Below the pieces are notes generated by a model that was not told the origin of the DNA, did not search any database, and saw only the letters and a list, made by a program, of their open reading frames with translations. The translations under genes and the position numbers were made by a program. Below are positions 1-9,242 of a DNA stretch of 64,000 bases, one piece after another (the stretch's first letter is position 1; every line of letters begins with the position of its first letter). Source of the DNA: Ectopseudomonas alcaliphila (lineage in GTDB: Bacteria > Pseudomonadota > Gammaproteobacteria > Pseudomonadales > Pseudomonadaceae); contig NZ_FNAE01000001.1 in the NCBI RefSeq assembly GCF_900101755.1, positions 124,001 to 188,000 on the forward strand. The letters are read 5' to 3'.

Positions 1-27
1 ACGCAAGCGATCAGCAGCCTTAAACAT
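1..27 (-). CDS. 5' end of the next O-antigen gene, cut by the window edge (possibly wbpM-like)
   Basis: Nine codons read from an ATG at 27 (M-F-K-A-A-D-R-L-R) and run off the window. A GAGAG ribosome-binding site lies about six bases upstream. The gene continues the direction of the O-antigen operon, 76 bases after the initiating transferase. In Pseudomonas O-antigen loci this position is normally held by wbpM, a membrane-anchored UDP-GlcNAc 4,6-dehydratase that ends the cluster. That identity is inferred from position only; nine residues cannot prove it. Confidence 0.4.
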
Positions 28-103
28 AATAATCTCTCAAGCCTTCACTTCCTTTGAAGCTCCACACAGCAACAGGCGCCATTGCAAAGCAGTTAGAGCA
101 CAC

Positions 104-661
104 TCACAACGACGAGCGCACTCGATCTCCGGCCCCCTTGCCCAAGACAGTCATCAAAATGTATTTGAAATAATGCACCAACGTTAGCTCACGGATCATG
201 CGCTGGTCAGTTTCCGCCAGCAACTGCGGCGTGGACATGTCGATATTACTTACCTGAGCCAGCCCCGTTATGCCCGGTCGCACCTCGAATACACCACAAC
301 TGGCCCGCGCTGCCGTTAACTCCTGTTGATTGAACAGTCCAGGACGCGGCCCTACCAGACTCATTTCCCCCTTAAGCACGTTCCAGAGCTGCGGCAACTC
401 GTCGAGCTTGGACTTACGCAAAAAGGCGCCGAGTCGCGTGATGGACGCACTGGATGCCAGGTGACTGGCAACAGAGGCCGTATCAACCGTCATGGTACGA
501 AATTTGACAAGAATGAAAGGTTTCTGGTGACGACCTACCCTCTCCTGGCGGAACAGCGGTGAACCTGTATCGAAAAGGCCCAGCACATAGATCAGGAGCA
601 GGACAGGGAAACCGAACACCAACCCCAGCGAGGCAAACAGAACATCAAACAGACGAATCAC
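104..661 (-). CDS. Small initiating sugar transferase (PglC-type polyprenyl-phosphate glycosyl-1-phosphate transferase)
   Basis: This 185-residue protein should transfer a sugar-1-phosphate from a UDP-sugar to undecaprenyl phosphate at the inner membrane, which starts O-unit assembly. Residues 5-27 form the single hydrophobic re-entrant helix. The family core follows: [11 protein letters not shown] (33-43), KFRTM (53-57), the catalytic Asp-Glu dyad D87/E88 in [10 protein letters not shown], and SLVGPRP (101-107). It is the minimal PglC size and lacks the multi-helix domain of WcaJ/WbaP. It overlaps the epimerase upstream by 17 bases. In the P. aeruginosa O11 locus this place is taken by WbpL, a multi-pass WecA-type enzyme, so the initiating chemistry differs here. 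The accepted sugar is unknown; a 4,6-dideoxy HexNAc is likely by analogy. Confidence 0.85.
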   Translation of the reverse strand: MIRLFDVLFASLGLVFGFPVLLLIYVLGLFDTGSPLFRQERVGRHQKPFILVKFRTMTVDTASVASHLASSASITRLGAFLRKSKLDELPQLWNVLKGEMSLVGPRPGLFNQQELTAARASCGVFEVRPGITGLAQVSNIDMSTPQLLAETDQRMIRELTLVHYFKYILMTVLGKGAGDRVRSSL

Positions 662-1595
662 GAACGCACCTTCTTAATCCTTCTTTGACAGACACGGGAG
701 GTTCCCAGCCCAATAATTCTCGTGCCTTGCTTATATCCACTTGCAGTGACCCCAGCAAACGCTGAGCAACGGCACGCTTACCCAGTAGGGTTGCACCCAG
801 ACTGAGCAAAGCAGCAGGTACGGGAATCAAATGCGCAGGTCGCCCAATCGCCTCGGCCACACCACGCAGCAGCTCGGTCGTTGATAGGTCCTCACCGTCG
901 CCAGCCAGAAACACCTGGTTGGCAGCGGCAGGATGGTCAATGCAACGGATAATCAGGTCAACCAGATTGTCTATACCAACCAAGGAGCGTTTGTTGTCAA
1001 TAGCTCCCAAAGGCAGGGGTAATCCTTTGCTCATAAGCTTGATCAGACTGGCGAAGTTACCCTTGACGCCAGGGCCATAAACCAAGGGAGGACGGATGAT
1101 GACAACTTCCAACCCGGTCTCCCCCGCCAACTTCATGAGACCCTGCTCAGCCTCCAGCTTTGACATACCATACGGATCATCAGGCATCAGGGTGTCAGAA
1201 GCTCGGTAAGGTGAACCCAAGGCAGTCGCCTCGCCATGTACCTTTATAGAGCTAATGAAAATAAAACGTCGCACGCCTGCCGCGACAGCAGCCTTGGCCA
1301 AGTCCAAAGTAATTTGAGTGTTGACGCGACGATACTCGGCAATAGGGTCGCTAACCGAGTCTTGCATCACGTGGGCGCGAGCGGCAGTGTGGATAACCAC
1401 TGAATAGCCACTCAAAGCAGCTTTCATGGCATCTACATTGCCCAACGACTCAATCGTGAGAATGGGGTAATCTGCAGTGCAACTGACCCGAGAAAGAGCC
1501 AGGAAATCAAATCCTCGAAACATTAAAGTATCGGCCAAATGACGCCCCACAAAACCATTCGCACCAGTCAATACAACCCGTGACTCAAGCCCCAT
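645..1595 (-). CDS. wbjF: NAD-dependent sugar epimerase/reductase, WbjF/WbpV-like
   Basis: An extended short-chain dehydrogenase of 316 residues acting on a nucleotide sugar. The Rossmann motif TGANGFVG lies at about residues 10-17 and the catalytic YGMSK near the middle. The family (WbjF, WbpV and relatives) reduces or epimerises UDP-4-keto-6-deoxy-HexNAc to give QuiNAc- or FucNAc-type sugars, probably supplying the first sugar of the O unit. A longer reading from 1682 would add about 29 residues with a hydrophobic stretch before the Rossmann fold. I chose the ATG at 1595 because it puts the nucleotide-binding motif at the N-terminus, as in homologues. The gene overlaps wbjE by 11 bases. Exact stereochemistry cannot be read from sequence. 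Confidence 0.75.
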   Translation of the reverse strand: MGLESRVVLTGANGFVGRHLADTLMFRGFDFLALSRVSCTADYPILTIESLGNVDAMKAALSGYSVVIHTAARAHVMQDSVSDPIAEYRRVNTQITLDLAKAAVAAGVRRFIFISSIKVHGEATALGSPYRASDTLMPDDPYGMSKLEAEQGLMKLAGETGLEVVIIRPPLVYGPGVKGNFASLIKLMSKGLPLPLGAIDNKRSLVGIDNLVDLIIRCIDHPAAANQVFLAGDGEDLSTTELLRGVAEAIGRPAHLIPVPAALLSLGATLLGKRAVAQRLLGSLQVDISKARELLGWEPPVSVKEGLRRCVRDSSV

Positions 1596-2757
1596 AACCA
1601 CACCCCAAAACAATAGAGCCAAGCCTAAAAATGAAAGAGTCAAAGTGCAGTGTTTTTTTAAGCCGCACTCTTTCCATATCAATATTTAAAGAGGCATAAT
1701 TAGATCGTTCAACTTCCTGAAACGCAGAAACGACCGCATCGATATCGGGAGGCACGGCAACGCCTAGATTATTATCTAAAACCCAACGAGAAACACTGGT
1801 CTCCCTGCCACTGATCGCAAGAATTTTCGCCCCCGAAAAAACATATGAAGATGACTTACTGGGAAAGGCAAATTGCGTCACCTCATCTGCGATAGGCAAG
1901 ATTGCCCACTCATAATCAACATTAATTTGAGCTGCATCTCTGGCACTCACCAAGCCATGATAGTCGACATTCACATATCTTTCAGAAAGAGCCCTTAGCT
2001 GGCCGCTGTAAACTCCACCTCCAGCAAAAGCGAACTTCAAAGATCCGCCACTCGACAAATACTTTTCTATAGCGTCAATTAGAAGCGGTATCCGCTGCAG
2101 CCTTCCAGCGTTACCGCAGAAAGAAAAACCAGGTAATTTGGTTTTTTTTAATTCAATAGAATCAAATGAAACGGCAGGATTTTCGAGCACATGAATGGGG
2201 GCCCGGGTGGATGATCGCACACGAATATATTCAGCCATCTGCTCAGTTATAGTAATGAGCTGAGTGGCATTTTTCATAACCAGCACATCAGCCCACCGGA
2301 GCAATTTAAATATCCACCGCTGAACGGGGACGACGACATCAGCAGCTTCCGGATGAATATCCTGAAGATGGTAAATATAATCTGCCCTAAAAATCTTGCA
2401 ATAAACCATAACAATAAAAGGCACAACCACCGGAGGGTCGGTTGAAACATAGACTTTATTCGGCCGTAGCCTCAGCAACGTACACAACACCCATAACATA
2501 AAAAAAATCGCATCAGCAATTCTTGCCAGCACCGAGCTGGACGAGCTTGTCCATGCTTTTACCGGAAAAAAGCGAACACCTTTGCCGCGATTTTCTTCTG
2601 CCAGTCTGGAACGAATATCTGCATGATCTTGCAGGATTACCGAAACCGAAACGTTATTGGCGGCAGCCTGCTCCGCAAAGCGCAGAAGAGCTTCACCAAC
2701 CACCGGATATACAGGCCAAAAACTACGGTTAACGATTACTAATTTTTCGCCTGGCAT
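1585..2757 (-). CDS. wbjE: Glycosyltransferase family 4, WbjE/WbuB-like (probable L-FucNAc transferase)
   Basis: A 390-residue cytoplasmic GT-B glycosyltransferase. Its gene follows wbjD directly: the wbjD TGA shares one base with this ATG. The N-terminal half carries a donor-independent Rossmann domain with a membrane-associating hydrophobic stretch around residues 85-100. The C-terminal half holds the usual GT4 features (FCGNAGRLQRIPLLIDAIEKY, then a FPSKSS segment). WbjE of P. aeruginosa O11 and WbuB of E. coli O26 sit in the same place after the L-FucNAc genes and are taken to transfer L-FucNAc. I infer the same role from position. Base composition is somewhat AT-richer than in wbjD. Confidence 0.7.
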   Translation of the reverse strand: MPGEKLVIVNRSFWPVYPVVGEALLRFAEQAAANNVSVSVILQDHADIRSRLAEENRGKGVRFFPVKAWTSSSSSVLARIADAIFFMLWVLCTLLRLRPNKVYVSTDPPVVVPFIVMVYCKIFRADYIYHLQDIHPEAADVVVPVQRWIFKLLRWADVLVMKNATQLITITEQMAEYIRVRSSTRAPIHVLENPAVSFDSIELKKTKLPGFSFCGNAGRLQRIPLLIDAIEKYLSSGGSLKFAFAGGGVYSGQLRALSERYVNVDYHGLVSARDAAQINVDYEWAILPIADEVTQFAFPSKSSSYVFSGAKILAISGRETSVSRWVLDNNLGVAVPPDIDAVVSAFQEVERSNYASLNIDMERVRLKKTLHFDSFIFRLGSIVLGCGYGA

Positions 2758-3887
2758 CAGTACCTCTTCCAGACCGTACGCATGACGTAGTCGCGATAGC
2801 TGTGAACGATCCGAACTACCTTGTCCGACACATTGGGCATGCTGTAGTCGGCCACCAACCTCAGGCTACGCAGTTCACCACGATCTTGCGACTCGAGCAC
2901 CTGGAGCGCCTGCATCACGCGTTCCACTTCAAGGCCGACCATCATCACGGCAGCTTCTTCCATCCCCTCAGGCCGCTCATGGGCCTCACGGATATTCAGG
3001 GCTGGGAAGTTCAGAATCGAGGACTCTTCGGAGATCGTACCGCTATCGGACAATACCGCTTTGGCGCACGCCTGCAACTTATTGTAGTCCTTGAAGCCCA
3101 GCGGCTTGAGCAGTCTTACGTTGGGGTGAAAGGTCACGCCCAGCACATCCACACGCTTTTGGGTTCGCGGGTGGGTGGAAACGATTACCGGCAGGTCGTA
3201 GTGTGCAGCAACTTGATTCAAAGTCTCGACCAACTTGCGAAAGTTCTTCTCCGAGTCGATGTTCTCTTCACGGTGCGCACTGACTACGAAGAACTTGCCC
3301 TCCTCCAACTCAAGACGCTGAAGGACATCGGACGCGTCAATACCTGCACGGTAATGAGTCAACACTTCAAACATCGGGCTGCCGGTCTTGATAACCATAT
3401 CCGGCGATAGGCCTTCACGCAGCAGGTAGTCGCGGGCAATGGTGCTGTAAGTCAGGTTGATATCCGCCGTGTGATCAACGATTCGCCGGTTGATCTCTTC
3501 CGGGACTCGCATGTCGAAACAGCGGTTGCCTGCTTCCATATGAAAGGTAGGGATCTTGCGTCGCTTGGCTGGAATCACCGCCATGCAACTATTCGTATCG
3601 CCCAGTACCAGCAAGGCATCAGGCTGGACTTCAGCCAACACCTTGTCGACTGCGATGATCACGTTACCGATGGTCTCTGCCCCCGTAGCACCTGCGGCAT
3701 TGAGAAAATGATCCGGACGACGAATGCCCAGATCATCAAAAAAGATCTCGTTGAGCTCGTAATCATAATTTTGCCCGGTATGGATCAGTACATGATCACA
3801 ATGCTCGTCCAGCTTGGCCATCACTCGCGCCAGGCGGATGATTTCCGGGCGGGTGCCAACGACCGTGGCAACTTTCAGTTTTTTCAT
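2757..3887 (-). CDS. wbjD: UDP-L-PneNAc/UDP-HexNAc 2-epimerase WbjD (CapG/FnlC family)
   Basis: A WecB-like non-hydrolysing UDP-HexNAc 2-epimerase of 376 residues. The family member WbjD converts UDP-N-acetyl-L-pneumosamine to UDP-N-acetyl-L-fucosamine, the third step of the L-FucNAc pathway. Visible motifs are GTRPEI (11-16), HTGQN, HREENID and SDSGTISEESS, all typical of the GT-B fold epimerases. It starts with ATG at 3887, overlapping the wbjC stop by four bases (ATGA), so translation is probably coupled. Order wbjB-wbjC-wbjD matches P. aeruginosa O11 and S. aureus cap5/8 EFG. It could be confused with WecB/MnaA, but the neighbours make WbjD the better call. Confidence 0.88.
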   Translation of the reverse strand: MKKLKVATVVGTRPEIIRLARVMAKLDEHCDHVLIHTGQNYDYELNEIFFDDLGIRRPDHFLNAAGATGAETIGNVIIAVDKVLAEVQPDALLVLGDTNSCMAVIPAKRRKIPTFHMEAGNRCFDMRVPEEINRRIVDHTADINLTYSTIARDYLLREGLSPDMVIKTGSPMFEVLTHYRAGIDASDVLQRLELEEGKFFVVSAHREENIDSEKNFRKLVETLNQVAAHYDLPVIVSTHPRTQKRVDVLGVTFHPNVRLLKPLGFKDYNKLQACAKAVLSDSGTISEESSILNFPALNIREAHERPEGMEEAAVMMVGLEVERVMQALQVLESQDRGELRSLRLVADYSMPNVSDKVVRIVHSYRDYVMRTVWKRY

Positions 3888-4987
3888 GGTTTCACCTGGC
3901 AGGCATAGGTATCAGGGCGTACACGGTCGAAGATCTCGTTGGCCCATAACATCACGATCATCTCGTCATCACCGATATTGGTGATGTCATGTGTCCAGCC
4001 GGGTACAGTTTCGACGATCTGCGGTTTATCGCCCTCGGTGACCACCTCATAAAACTCACCAGAGGTCATATGACGAAAACCAAAGCGGGCACGCCCTTTG
4101 ATGACCAGAAATTTCTCGGTTTTGGTGTGGTGATAATGACCGCCACGGGTGATACCAGGGTGCGCGGTGAAGAAGGAGAACTGGCCACAGTCGGGCGTTT
4201 TCAGCATCTCAACGAACACACCACGGGGATCACCATATTTCGGTACTTCATAGCTGAATCGCTCTGGCGGCAGATAGCTTAAATACGTCGAGTACAGTGC
4301 GCGCACGAAACCGTCACCCACCCGATCCGTGACCAGAGTGCTGCGGCTTTCCTTGAAGCCATGCAAACGATCGGCAATCTCGCCTACACTGACCTGATAT
4401 TGCGGCTGCACTTCAACACCGACGTCCTCTCCCTCCATCAAGGCGAGGAAATGGGCAATCACATCATCGATATACACCAGGCTGATGACAGCGGCCGGGT
4501 CGTTGATCTGGATGGGTAAATCCCGGGCGATATTGTGGCAGAAGGTGGCTACCGCCGAGTTGTAGTTAGGCCTGGCCCATTTGCCGAATACGTTCGGCAA
4601 CCGCAGAACACGCACCGTGCTGCCGTGCTGTATCGAGAAAGCCTGCAGTGCCTCCTCGGCGCCACGCTTGCTGGCACCATAGGGATTGTCCAGCAAAGCC
4701 TGGCTAGACGAGGTATACACAACCGAAATCTGCCTGCCACTGGCTTCGATAGCCTTGCACAACTCAACGGTCAGCTCGGTATTGCCCTGACCGAATTCTG
4801 CTGGATCCTGGGGGCGGTTCACACCTGCCAGATGGAAGATGAAATCTGCCTGGGCAACACGCTCAACAAGCGCCTCTAAATCGTCGGAGCGACCGAATGT
4901 GAGAATCTCGACATCCTGACGCTCTTTGAGATGGGCAATGAGGTTCTTGCCCACGAAACCGTTGGCACCAGTGATCAGAACCCTCAT
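3884..4987 (-). CDS. wbjC: Bifunctional SDR-cupin reductase WbjC (CapF family)
   Basis: The 367-residue enzyme has an N-terminal NAD(P)-binding reductase domain (TGANGFVGKN at 6-15, PYGASK further on). A C-terminal zinc cupin begins near residue 245 and carries the HYHHTKTEK metal-site segment. CapF/WbjC reduce the 4-keto sugar made by WbjB to UDP-N-acetyl-L-pneumosamine; in CapF the cupin performs a C3 epimerisation. The start is the ATG at 4987, two bases after the wbjB stop. The longer frame to 5068 runs into wbjB and adds 27 unrelated residues. Confidence 0.9.
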   Translation of the reverse strand: MRVLITGANGFVGKNLIAHLKERQDVEILTFGRSDDLEALVERVAQADFIFHLAGVNRPQDPAEFGQGNTELTVELCKAIEASGRQISVVYTSSSQALLDNPYGASKRGAEEALQAFSIQHGSTVRVLRLPNVFGKWARPNYNSAVATFCHNIARDLPIQINDPAAVISLVYIDDVIAHFLALMEGEDVGVEVQPQYQVSVGEIADRLHGFKESRSTLVTDRVGDGFVRALYSTYLSYLPPERFSYEVPKYGDPRGVFVEMLKTPDCGQFSFFTAHPGITRGGHYHHTKTEKFLVIKGRARFGFRHMTSGEFYEVVTEGDKPQIVETVPGWTHDITNIGDDEMIVMLWANEIFDRVRPDTYACQVKP

Positions 4988-4989
4988 TT

Positions 4990-6024
4990 TTACTCCTCTG
5001 GCGCAGCATCTTCGCCACGCTGAATAGCACGCATGAAGTTCAGCTTGAGCAACAGCTCCTGCATGCACTGCACATCCAAACGTTCAGTGTTGTGCGAGTT
5101 GTAATCCTGCATATGGGATATGCGCTCTTCGCCCTGCTCCACGAACTTGCTGTAGTTCAGGTCGCGCAGATCCGGCGGCACGCGATAGTACTGGCCATGA
5201 TCCTCGGCGCAGGCCATCTCCTCACGACTCAGCAACGCCTCATAGAGTTTCTCGCCATGACGAGTACCTATCACCTGGATGGGATGGTCGGGCTTGCCCA
5301 GTAAGGAGGTCAGCGCTTGCGCAAGCACTTCGACAGTTGCAGCAGGCGCCTTCTGCACGAACAGATCGCCGTTACGGCCATGCTCGAATGCATACAGCAC
5401 CAAGTCGACCGCATCAGCCAGGGTCATCATAAAACGGGTCATGTTCGGATCGGTGATCGAAAGCGGCTTACCCGCACGAATCTGATCGATGAACAGCGGA
5501 ATCACCGAACCGCGGGAAGCCATGACGTTGCCATAGCGGGTGCCACAGATGACTGTACCGGTATCATCAAGGTTACGTGACTTGGCCACCATGACCTTTT
5601 CCATCATCGCCTTGGAAATACCCATGGCATTGATCGGGTAAACGGCTTTGTCGGTGCTCAGGCAGACAACTCGCTTGACGCCATTCTGGATAGCAGCTTC
5701 AAGCAGATTCTCGGTGCCCAGCACGTTAGTCTTGACCGCTTCCATGGGGTGGAATTCGCAAGATGGCACCTGCTTGAGGGCTGCCGCGTGAAAAATGTAA
5801 TCGACACCACGGGTCGCATTCAGGATGCTCTGGTAGTCGCGCACGTCGCCGATGTAGAACTTCAGCTTGGGGCTGGCGTAATGCTTACGCATATCATCCT
5901 GCTTCTTCTCATCCCGGCTAAAAATACGAATTTCAGCGATATCGGTATCGAGAAAGCGCTTGAGTACGGCATTACCGAAGGAACCAGTGCCACCGGAGAT
6001 GAGCAATTTCTTTCCGTTGAACAT
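4990..6024 (-). CDS. wbjB: UDP-GlcNAc 4,6-dehydratase/5-epimerase/3-epimerase WbjB (CapE/FnlA family)
   Basis: A soluble inverting 4,6-dehydratase of 344 residues, the length of P. aeruginosa WbjB. GGTGSFG (11-17) binds NADP. The usual catalytic Tyr is replaced by Met (AMGISK, M134 and K138), as throughout the FlaA1/PseB/WbjB group. WbjB converts UDP-GlcNAc through the L-arabino-4-keto intermediate to the L-lyxo-4-keto sugar used by WbjC. The start at 6024 has AGGA six bases upstream; the longer frame to 6093 is rejected. The first intermediate is chemically the product of PseB, and no pseB is present in this locus, so this enzyme may feed the pseudaminic-acid branch as well (inference). Confidence 0.9.
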   Translation of the reverse strand: MFNGKKLLISGGTGSFGNAVLKRFLDTDIAEIRIFSRDEKKQDDMRKHYASPKLKFYIGDVRDYQSILNATRGVDYIFHAAALKQVPSCEFHPMEAVKTNVLGTENLLEAAIQNGVKRVVCLSTDKAVYPINAMGISKAMMEKVMVAKSRNLDDTGTVICGTRYGNVMASRGSVIPLFIDQIRAGKPLSITDPNMTRFMMTLADAVDLVLYAFEHGRNGDLFVQKAPAATVEVLAQALTSLLGKPDHPIQVIGTRHGEKLYEALLSREEMACAEDHGQYYRVPPDLRDLNYSKFVEQGEERISHMQDYNSHNTERLDVQCMQELLLKLNFMRAIQRGEDAAPEE

Positions 6025-6055
6025 ATGCAATCCTGAAATCTGAATGCAAGGCAAC

Positions 6056-6841
6056 CTAGCGTCGACCTTGCAGGGCTGAATAAATAGAGTCAAGTTTCTG
6101 CTGTGCGGTGGGGTAGCTAATCAGTACCGCACGATAAGGGCCTTTGAACACGAAAAAACTACCCGCTGCCACACCTACCACACCACAGGCTGCGACCACC
6201 TTGTGCATATCGTCGAGGCTGCCTCCTCCGCCAAGCACGGTGAGTGGCACCGTAAGCGCCTCACGCAATTGAGAAGCAAGGGCCAGGTCGTAGCCTTTCA
6301 TCTTGCCGTCGTTATCGATGGAATTGATAACGATCTCGCCCGCCCCGAGCTTTTCCATTTCCAGCGCCACATCGATGACGCTGCGCTTGGTATTGCGCGT
6401 TCCGTTATGCGTCCAGACGTCCTGGTTCTTACCCAACAACCGCTGCTTATGATCCAACACCACGACAACGCTTTGCCGGCCGATCTCAGCGGCGATTTCG
6501 CTGATAAGGCCGGGGTTGGCGAGCGCAGCGGAGCTGATCGCGACCTTCTCGACGCCCAGGGCGATGATGCGTTTAGCTTGCTCGGCAGTACGTACCCCCC
6601 CGCCGTAACAAAGCGGCATTCTGCACTCAGAGGCAAGATGGGCAATCTTCTGATAGTCAGGCTCACGCTCATGGGCACTGGCATCAATGTCGATGACGAT
6701 CAGCTCGTCCGCTTCCTTCTCATTAAAGATTTTAACGGCATTGATCGGATCACCGACGTATTTGGGATCCTTGAACCGCACGGTCTTCACCAGACCGCTA
6801 TCCTGGATCAACAAGCAGGGGATGATGCGTGGTCTCAGCAT
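6056..6841 (-). CDS. hisF2: HisF-like cyclase/ammonia-using subunit HisF2 of the O-antigen amidotransferase
   Basis: A 261-residue TIM-barrel HisF homologue. In P. aeruginosa O5 the hisH2-hisF2 pair next to wbpG is thought to supply ammonia for turning an N-acetyl group into an acetamidino group, not for histidine synthesis. Seen here are the N-terminal PRIIPCLLI strand, the DIDA segment with catalytic-type Asp, GGGVRT and the phosphate-binding GGGGSLDD near the C-terminus. The family insert around NGTRNTKRS distinguishes it from housekeeping HisF. It lies one base after hisH2. A true HisF would be expected elsewhere with the his genes. Confidence 0.88.
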   Translation of the reverse strand: MLRPRIIPCLLIQDSGLVKTVRFKDPKYVGDPINAVKIFNEKEADELIVIDIDASAHEREPDYQKIAHLASECRMPLCYGGGVRTAEQAKRIIALGVEKVAISSAALANPGLISEIAAEIGRQSVVVVLDHKQRLLGKNQDVWTHNGTRNTKRSVIDVALEMEKLGAGEIVINSIDNDGKMKGYDLALASQLREALTVPLTVLGGGGSLDDMHKVVAACGVVGVAAGSFFVFKGPYRAVLISYPTAQQKLDSIYSALQGRR

Positions 6842-6842
6842 T

Positions 6843-7457
6843 TCACAATTCCGCGAAGTTCTTCAGCAAGGCGACACCGTAGTGGTGGCTCTTCTCGGGA
6901 TGGAACTGCACCCCATAAACATTCTTCGAAGCCACTGAACAACTGAAGCTGACGCCATAGGTCGCGGTGGCTGCGATATGCGCAGATTCAGTACACTCGA
7001 AAAAATACGAGTGAAGGAAGTAGAACAGCCAGCTCTCCTGTTGCCCCTGAAACAACGGGCTGTCGGCGGCAGGCAACACATCGTTCCAGCCCATATGTGG
7101 CAGCGCCAATTCGCTGGCTTCAGCTACGGAATGGAAATTGCGCACTCGGCCCGGAATCCAACCCAGGCCCGGCAGCACGCCTTCATCACTGGAGTCGGCG
7201 AGCATTTGCATACCAACGCAGATGCCGAGCACGGGAACACCTTGATCTTGAACCATGTCATCGAGCGCTTGCCGCATTCCCGATGCATTCAGGCGCTGCA
7301 TGGCATGGTCGAATGCACCCACGCCCGGCAGGATCAGTTTGCTGGCATCAGCCAGTTGATCAGCGCTCGTGGCGACCGCGACTGGTATATGCAGACGCTT
7401 GTAGACGTTCACGAAGGCCTGAATGTTACCCAGGCCATAATCGATGATGGTGATCAT
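6843..7457 (-). CDS. hisH2: Glutamine amidotransferase HisH2 of the O-antigen amidotransferase
   Basis: A class I glutaminase of 204 residues that should release ammonia from glutamine for WbpG through HisF2. The catalytic triad is visible: C80 in the nucleophile elbow VLGICVGMQ, plus H186 and E188 in [17 protein letters not shown] (43-50) forms the oxyanion strand. The ATG at 7457 overlaps the wbpG stop by four bases and hisF2 follows one base after its stop, so the three are translated as a unit. It is a paralogue of histidine-pathway HisH; the location among sugar genes decides the call. Confidence 0.88.
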   Translation of the reverse strand: MITIIDYGLGNIQAFVNVYKRLHIPVAVATSADQLADASKLILPGVGAFDHAMQRLNASGMRQALDDMVQDQGVPVLGICVGMQMLADSSDEGVLPGLGWIPGRVRNFHSVAEASELALPHMGWNDVLPAADSPLFQGQQESWLFYFLHSYFFECTESAHIAATATYGVSFSCSVASKNVYGVQFHPEKSHHYGVALLKNFAEL

Positions 7458-8599
7458 CTGAAAAGTCTTCTCTCCAATCCAAGGGCGCTCATTACACGCG
7501 AACCGATGCCAATGAGAAAGCGCTTGTTCTTGTAATCCCGATACGTCTTGTTTTCGCCTTCGAAAATCGTCTGCAGCTCAGCGACCGACAGCCCCAGCTT
7601 GTTGGCCACGAACTCAAATTCTGTTTTCAGGAACTGCTCGTCCATCTCGGGCTTGGCGATACGTGCCAGCGCCTCGTCGCGAGTCATCTGCCCCGTCATG
7701 ATCAGGCTGGAGAAATGCGCACGGCGCTTCTCGTAGCCGAATTTGCGCGGCATCCAATAATCTTCGTAGAAGCGCGTGAAACGAGACTCGTGATGCTTGT
7801 GCTGGAACTTCTGCCAACCGAAACGCTGTTCAAGCTCCGCCTCGGCGTCCTTCTTGACGTAAGGCACCAGGTTGAGCGGCTTGACGATCTCCATCCCCAA
7901 CACACGCTGGTAGAGGATCTTGTAGGTCATGATGTCGACCAAGGGGAAGGTCTTCAGCGGCCGCTTGCCAAAGCGTTTGTGGATGTCCGCGAACAAGGTC
8001 TTGTCGATGCCCGGGTAGCCGCCCCACTCTTCAGGCTCGCGGCAGCACTCCGTGGAATAGTTGCCGCCAGTGAGCACGTACTTGATGCCATGCTTGCGCG
8101 CGAACTTGTACAGGCCGGAGAAAAAGGCAGCATCCTGGGGCAAGTCCTGGTCTGCAATCTGCGAGCGTAAAAAGGCCACTTGCAGATCCTTCATTTCTTC
8201 CCAGTTGATCACCTCGGTGTAAAGATCAAGACCGAGGCCATCCACCAGCTTCTCGATATTGCCCACCGCCTGATCGGTATTCCAGCCCGCATCCACGTGG
8301 AAAAGCAAAGGGCGCAGCCCCATCTTTTCCTTCGCGATATAAGCCGCGTAAGAACTGTCAAGGCCGCCGCTCAAGCCAATGATGCAATCGAAATCCTTAC
8401 CCTCACCTTGCTTCTTGATTTTAGCAGCGAGTGCTGCAAGCTCCGCCTCACCGCGGGAGTCAGAATGCCAATTTGGCTTGATACTTGTATCGAAATTCTC
8501 ACAATACTCGCAATGACCAACATCACTGAAGCTAATCTTTGGATCTGAAGTATCCATAATGCATCGCGTGCAAATGCGATAGGAAACCGACTGTTTCAC
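7454..8599 (-). CDS. wbpG: N-acetyl sugar amidotransferase WbpG (PseA family)
   Basis: A 381-residue PP-loop ATPase that adenylates a sugar N-acetyl group and replaces oxygen with ammonia to give an acetamidino group. Two Cys pairs (C10/C13, C30/C33) form a probable zinc site. The ATP-binding PP-loop is SGGLDSS (77-83). WbpG is needed for O5 antigen, and the related PseA/LegA-type enzymes act on nonulosonic acids in Campylobacter and Legionella. No ManNAc3NAcA genes, the O5 substrate pathway, exist here. A pseudaminic-acid pathway does, so that is the likelier acceptor (inference). The gene overlaps the acetyltransferase upstream by four bases. Confidence 0.88.
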   Translation of the reverse strand: MKQSVSYRICTRCIMDTSDPKISFSDVGHCEYCENFDTSIKPNWHSDSRGEAELAALAAKIKKQGEGKDFDCIIGLSGGLDSSYAAYIAKEKMGLRPLLFHVDAGWNTDQAVGNIEKLVDGLGLDLYTEVINWEEMKDLQVAFLRSQIADQDLPQDAAFFSGLYKFARKHGIKYVLTGGNYSTECCREPEEWGGYPGIDKTLFADIHKRFGKRPLKTFPLVDIMTYKILYQRVLGMEIVKPLNLVPYVKKDAEAELEQRFGWQKFQHKHHESRFTRFYEDYWMPRKFGYEKRRAHFSSLIMTGQMTRDEALARIAKPEMDEQFLKTEFEFVANKLGLSVAELQTIFEGENKTYRDYKNKRFLIGIGSRVMSALGLERRLFR

Positions 8600-9237
8600 A
8601 CAACCTCCTTTTCATTGGGCGACCGCGGTGCTAACGCTCCAATAAACGTATCCACATCATTGAAAATGCTACCCAGCTCGCTCAGGCGCTCGTCTGAAAA
8701 ACACCACCACTCAGAAGCCAGTAATGCTTCAATTATAGGCTCTTCGAATCGCAAACGAATAAGGTGAGCTGGGTTGCCTGCAACAATAGAATAGGGAGGT
8801 ACGTCCTTTACCACCACAGCGCCAGCCCCCACAACCGCTCCATGTCCAATTACAACACCATCTAAAATAGTAGCAGAACGCCCGATCCACACATCGCTAC
8901 CTATCACAACGCCCTTGGGACCCGGCAATATATGCTCAGCAAACTTCGTTCTTATGCTATCTCGTCCTGCATAGAACACTGGCGACATACTTACCCATTC
9001 CATGGGGTGGCGCGCACCACCAATAACCACACCGTTTGCGATCGAGGTAAACGCACCTATGCGAGCATGATGAACTTCACAGTCATATCCACAAAAGCTA
9101 TGACGATCCATACTGGACTCGAAAAAGAATGTACCAGACTCAAGTTTCGACGAGGGATGTACGAAGGAGTTCTTCACAGCGGCCAAGCGTGCCTTTTTTA
9201 GAAACTTTGCCACAAAGTATTTAACAAAAGTAAACAT
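8596..9237 (-). CDS. CatB-like hexapeptide-repeat O-acetyltransferase
   Basis: A left-handed beta-helix acyltransferase of 213 residues, likely acetylating a sugar hydroxyl or amine of the O unit with acetyl-CoA. Hexapeptide repeats (IGAFTSIANGVVIGG, VVIGSDVWIGRSATILDGVVIG) run through residues 75-165. The catalytic His is probably the one in GGARHPMEW. The SIVAGNPAHLIR closing motif is present near residue 160. It overlaps wbpG by four bases and follows wzy by only five, so it belongs to the operon. It is the only candidate acetyltransferase in the locus, but its fold suggests O-acetylation and it is not an obvious PseH, which is a GNAT protein. Confidence 0.8.
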   Translation of the reverse strand: MFTFVKYFVAKFLKKARLAAVKNSFVHPSSKLESGTFFFESSMDRHSFCGYDCEVHHARIGAFTSIANGVVIGGARHPMEWVSMSPVFYAGRDSIRTKFAEHILPGPKGVVIGSDVWIGRSATILDGVVIGHGAVVGAGAVVVKDVPPYSIVAGNPAHLIRLRFEEPIIEALLASEWWCFSDERLSELGSIFNDVDTFIGALAPRSPNEKEVV

Positions 9238-9242
9238 ACGCC

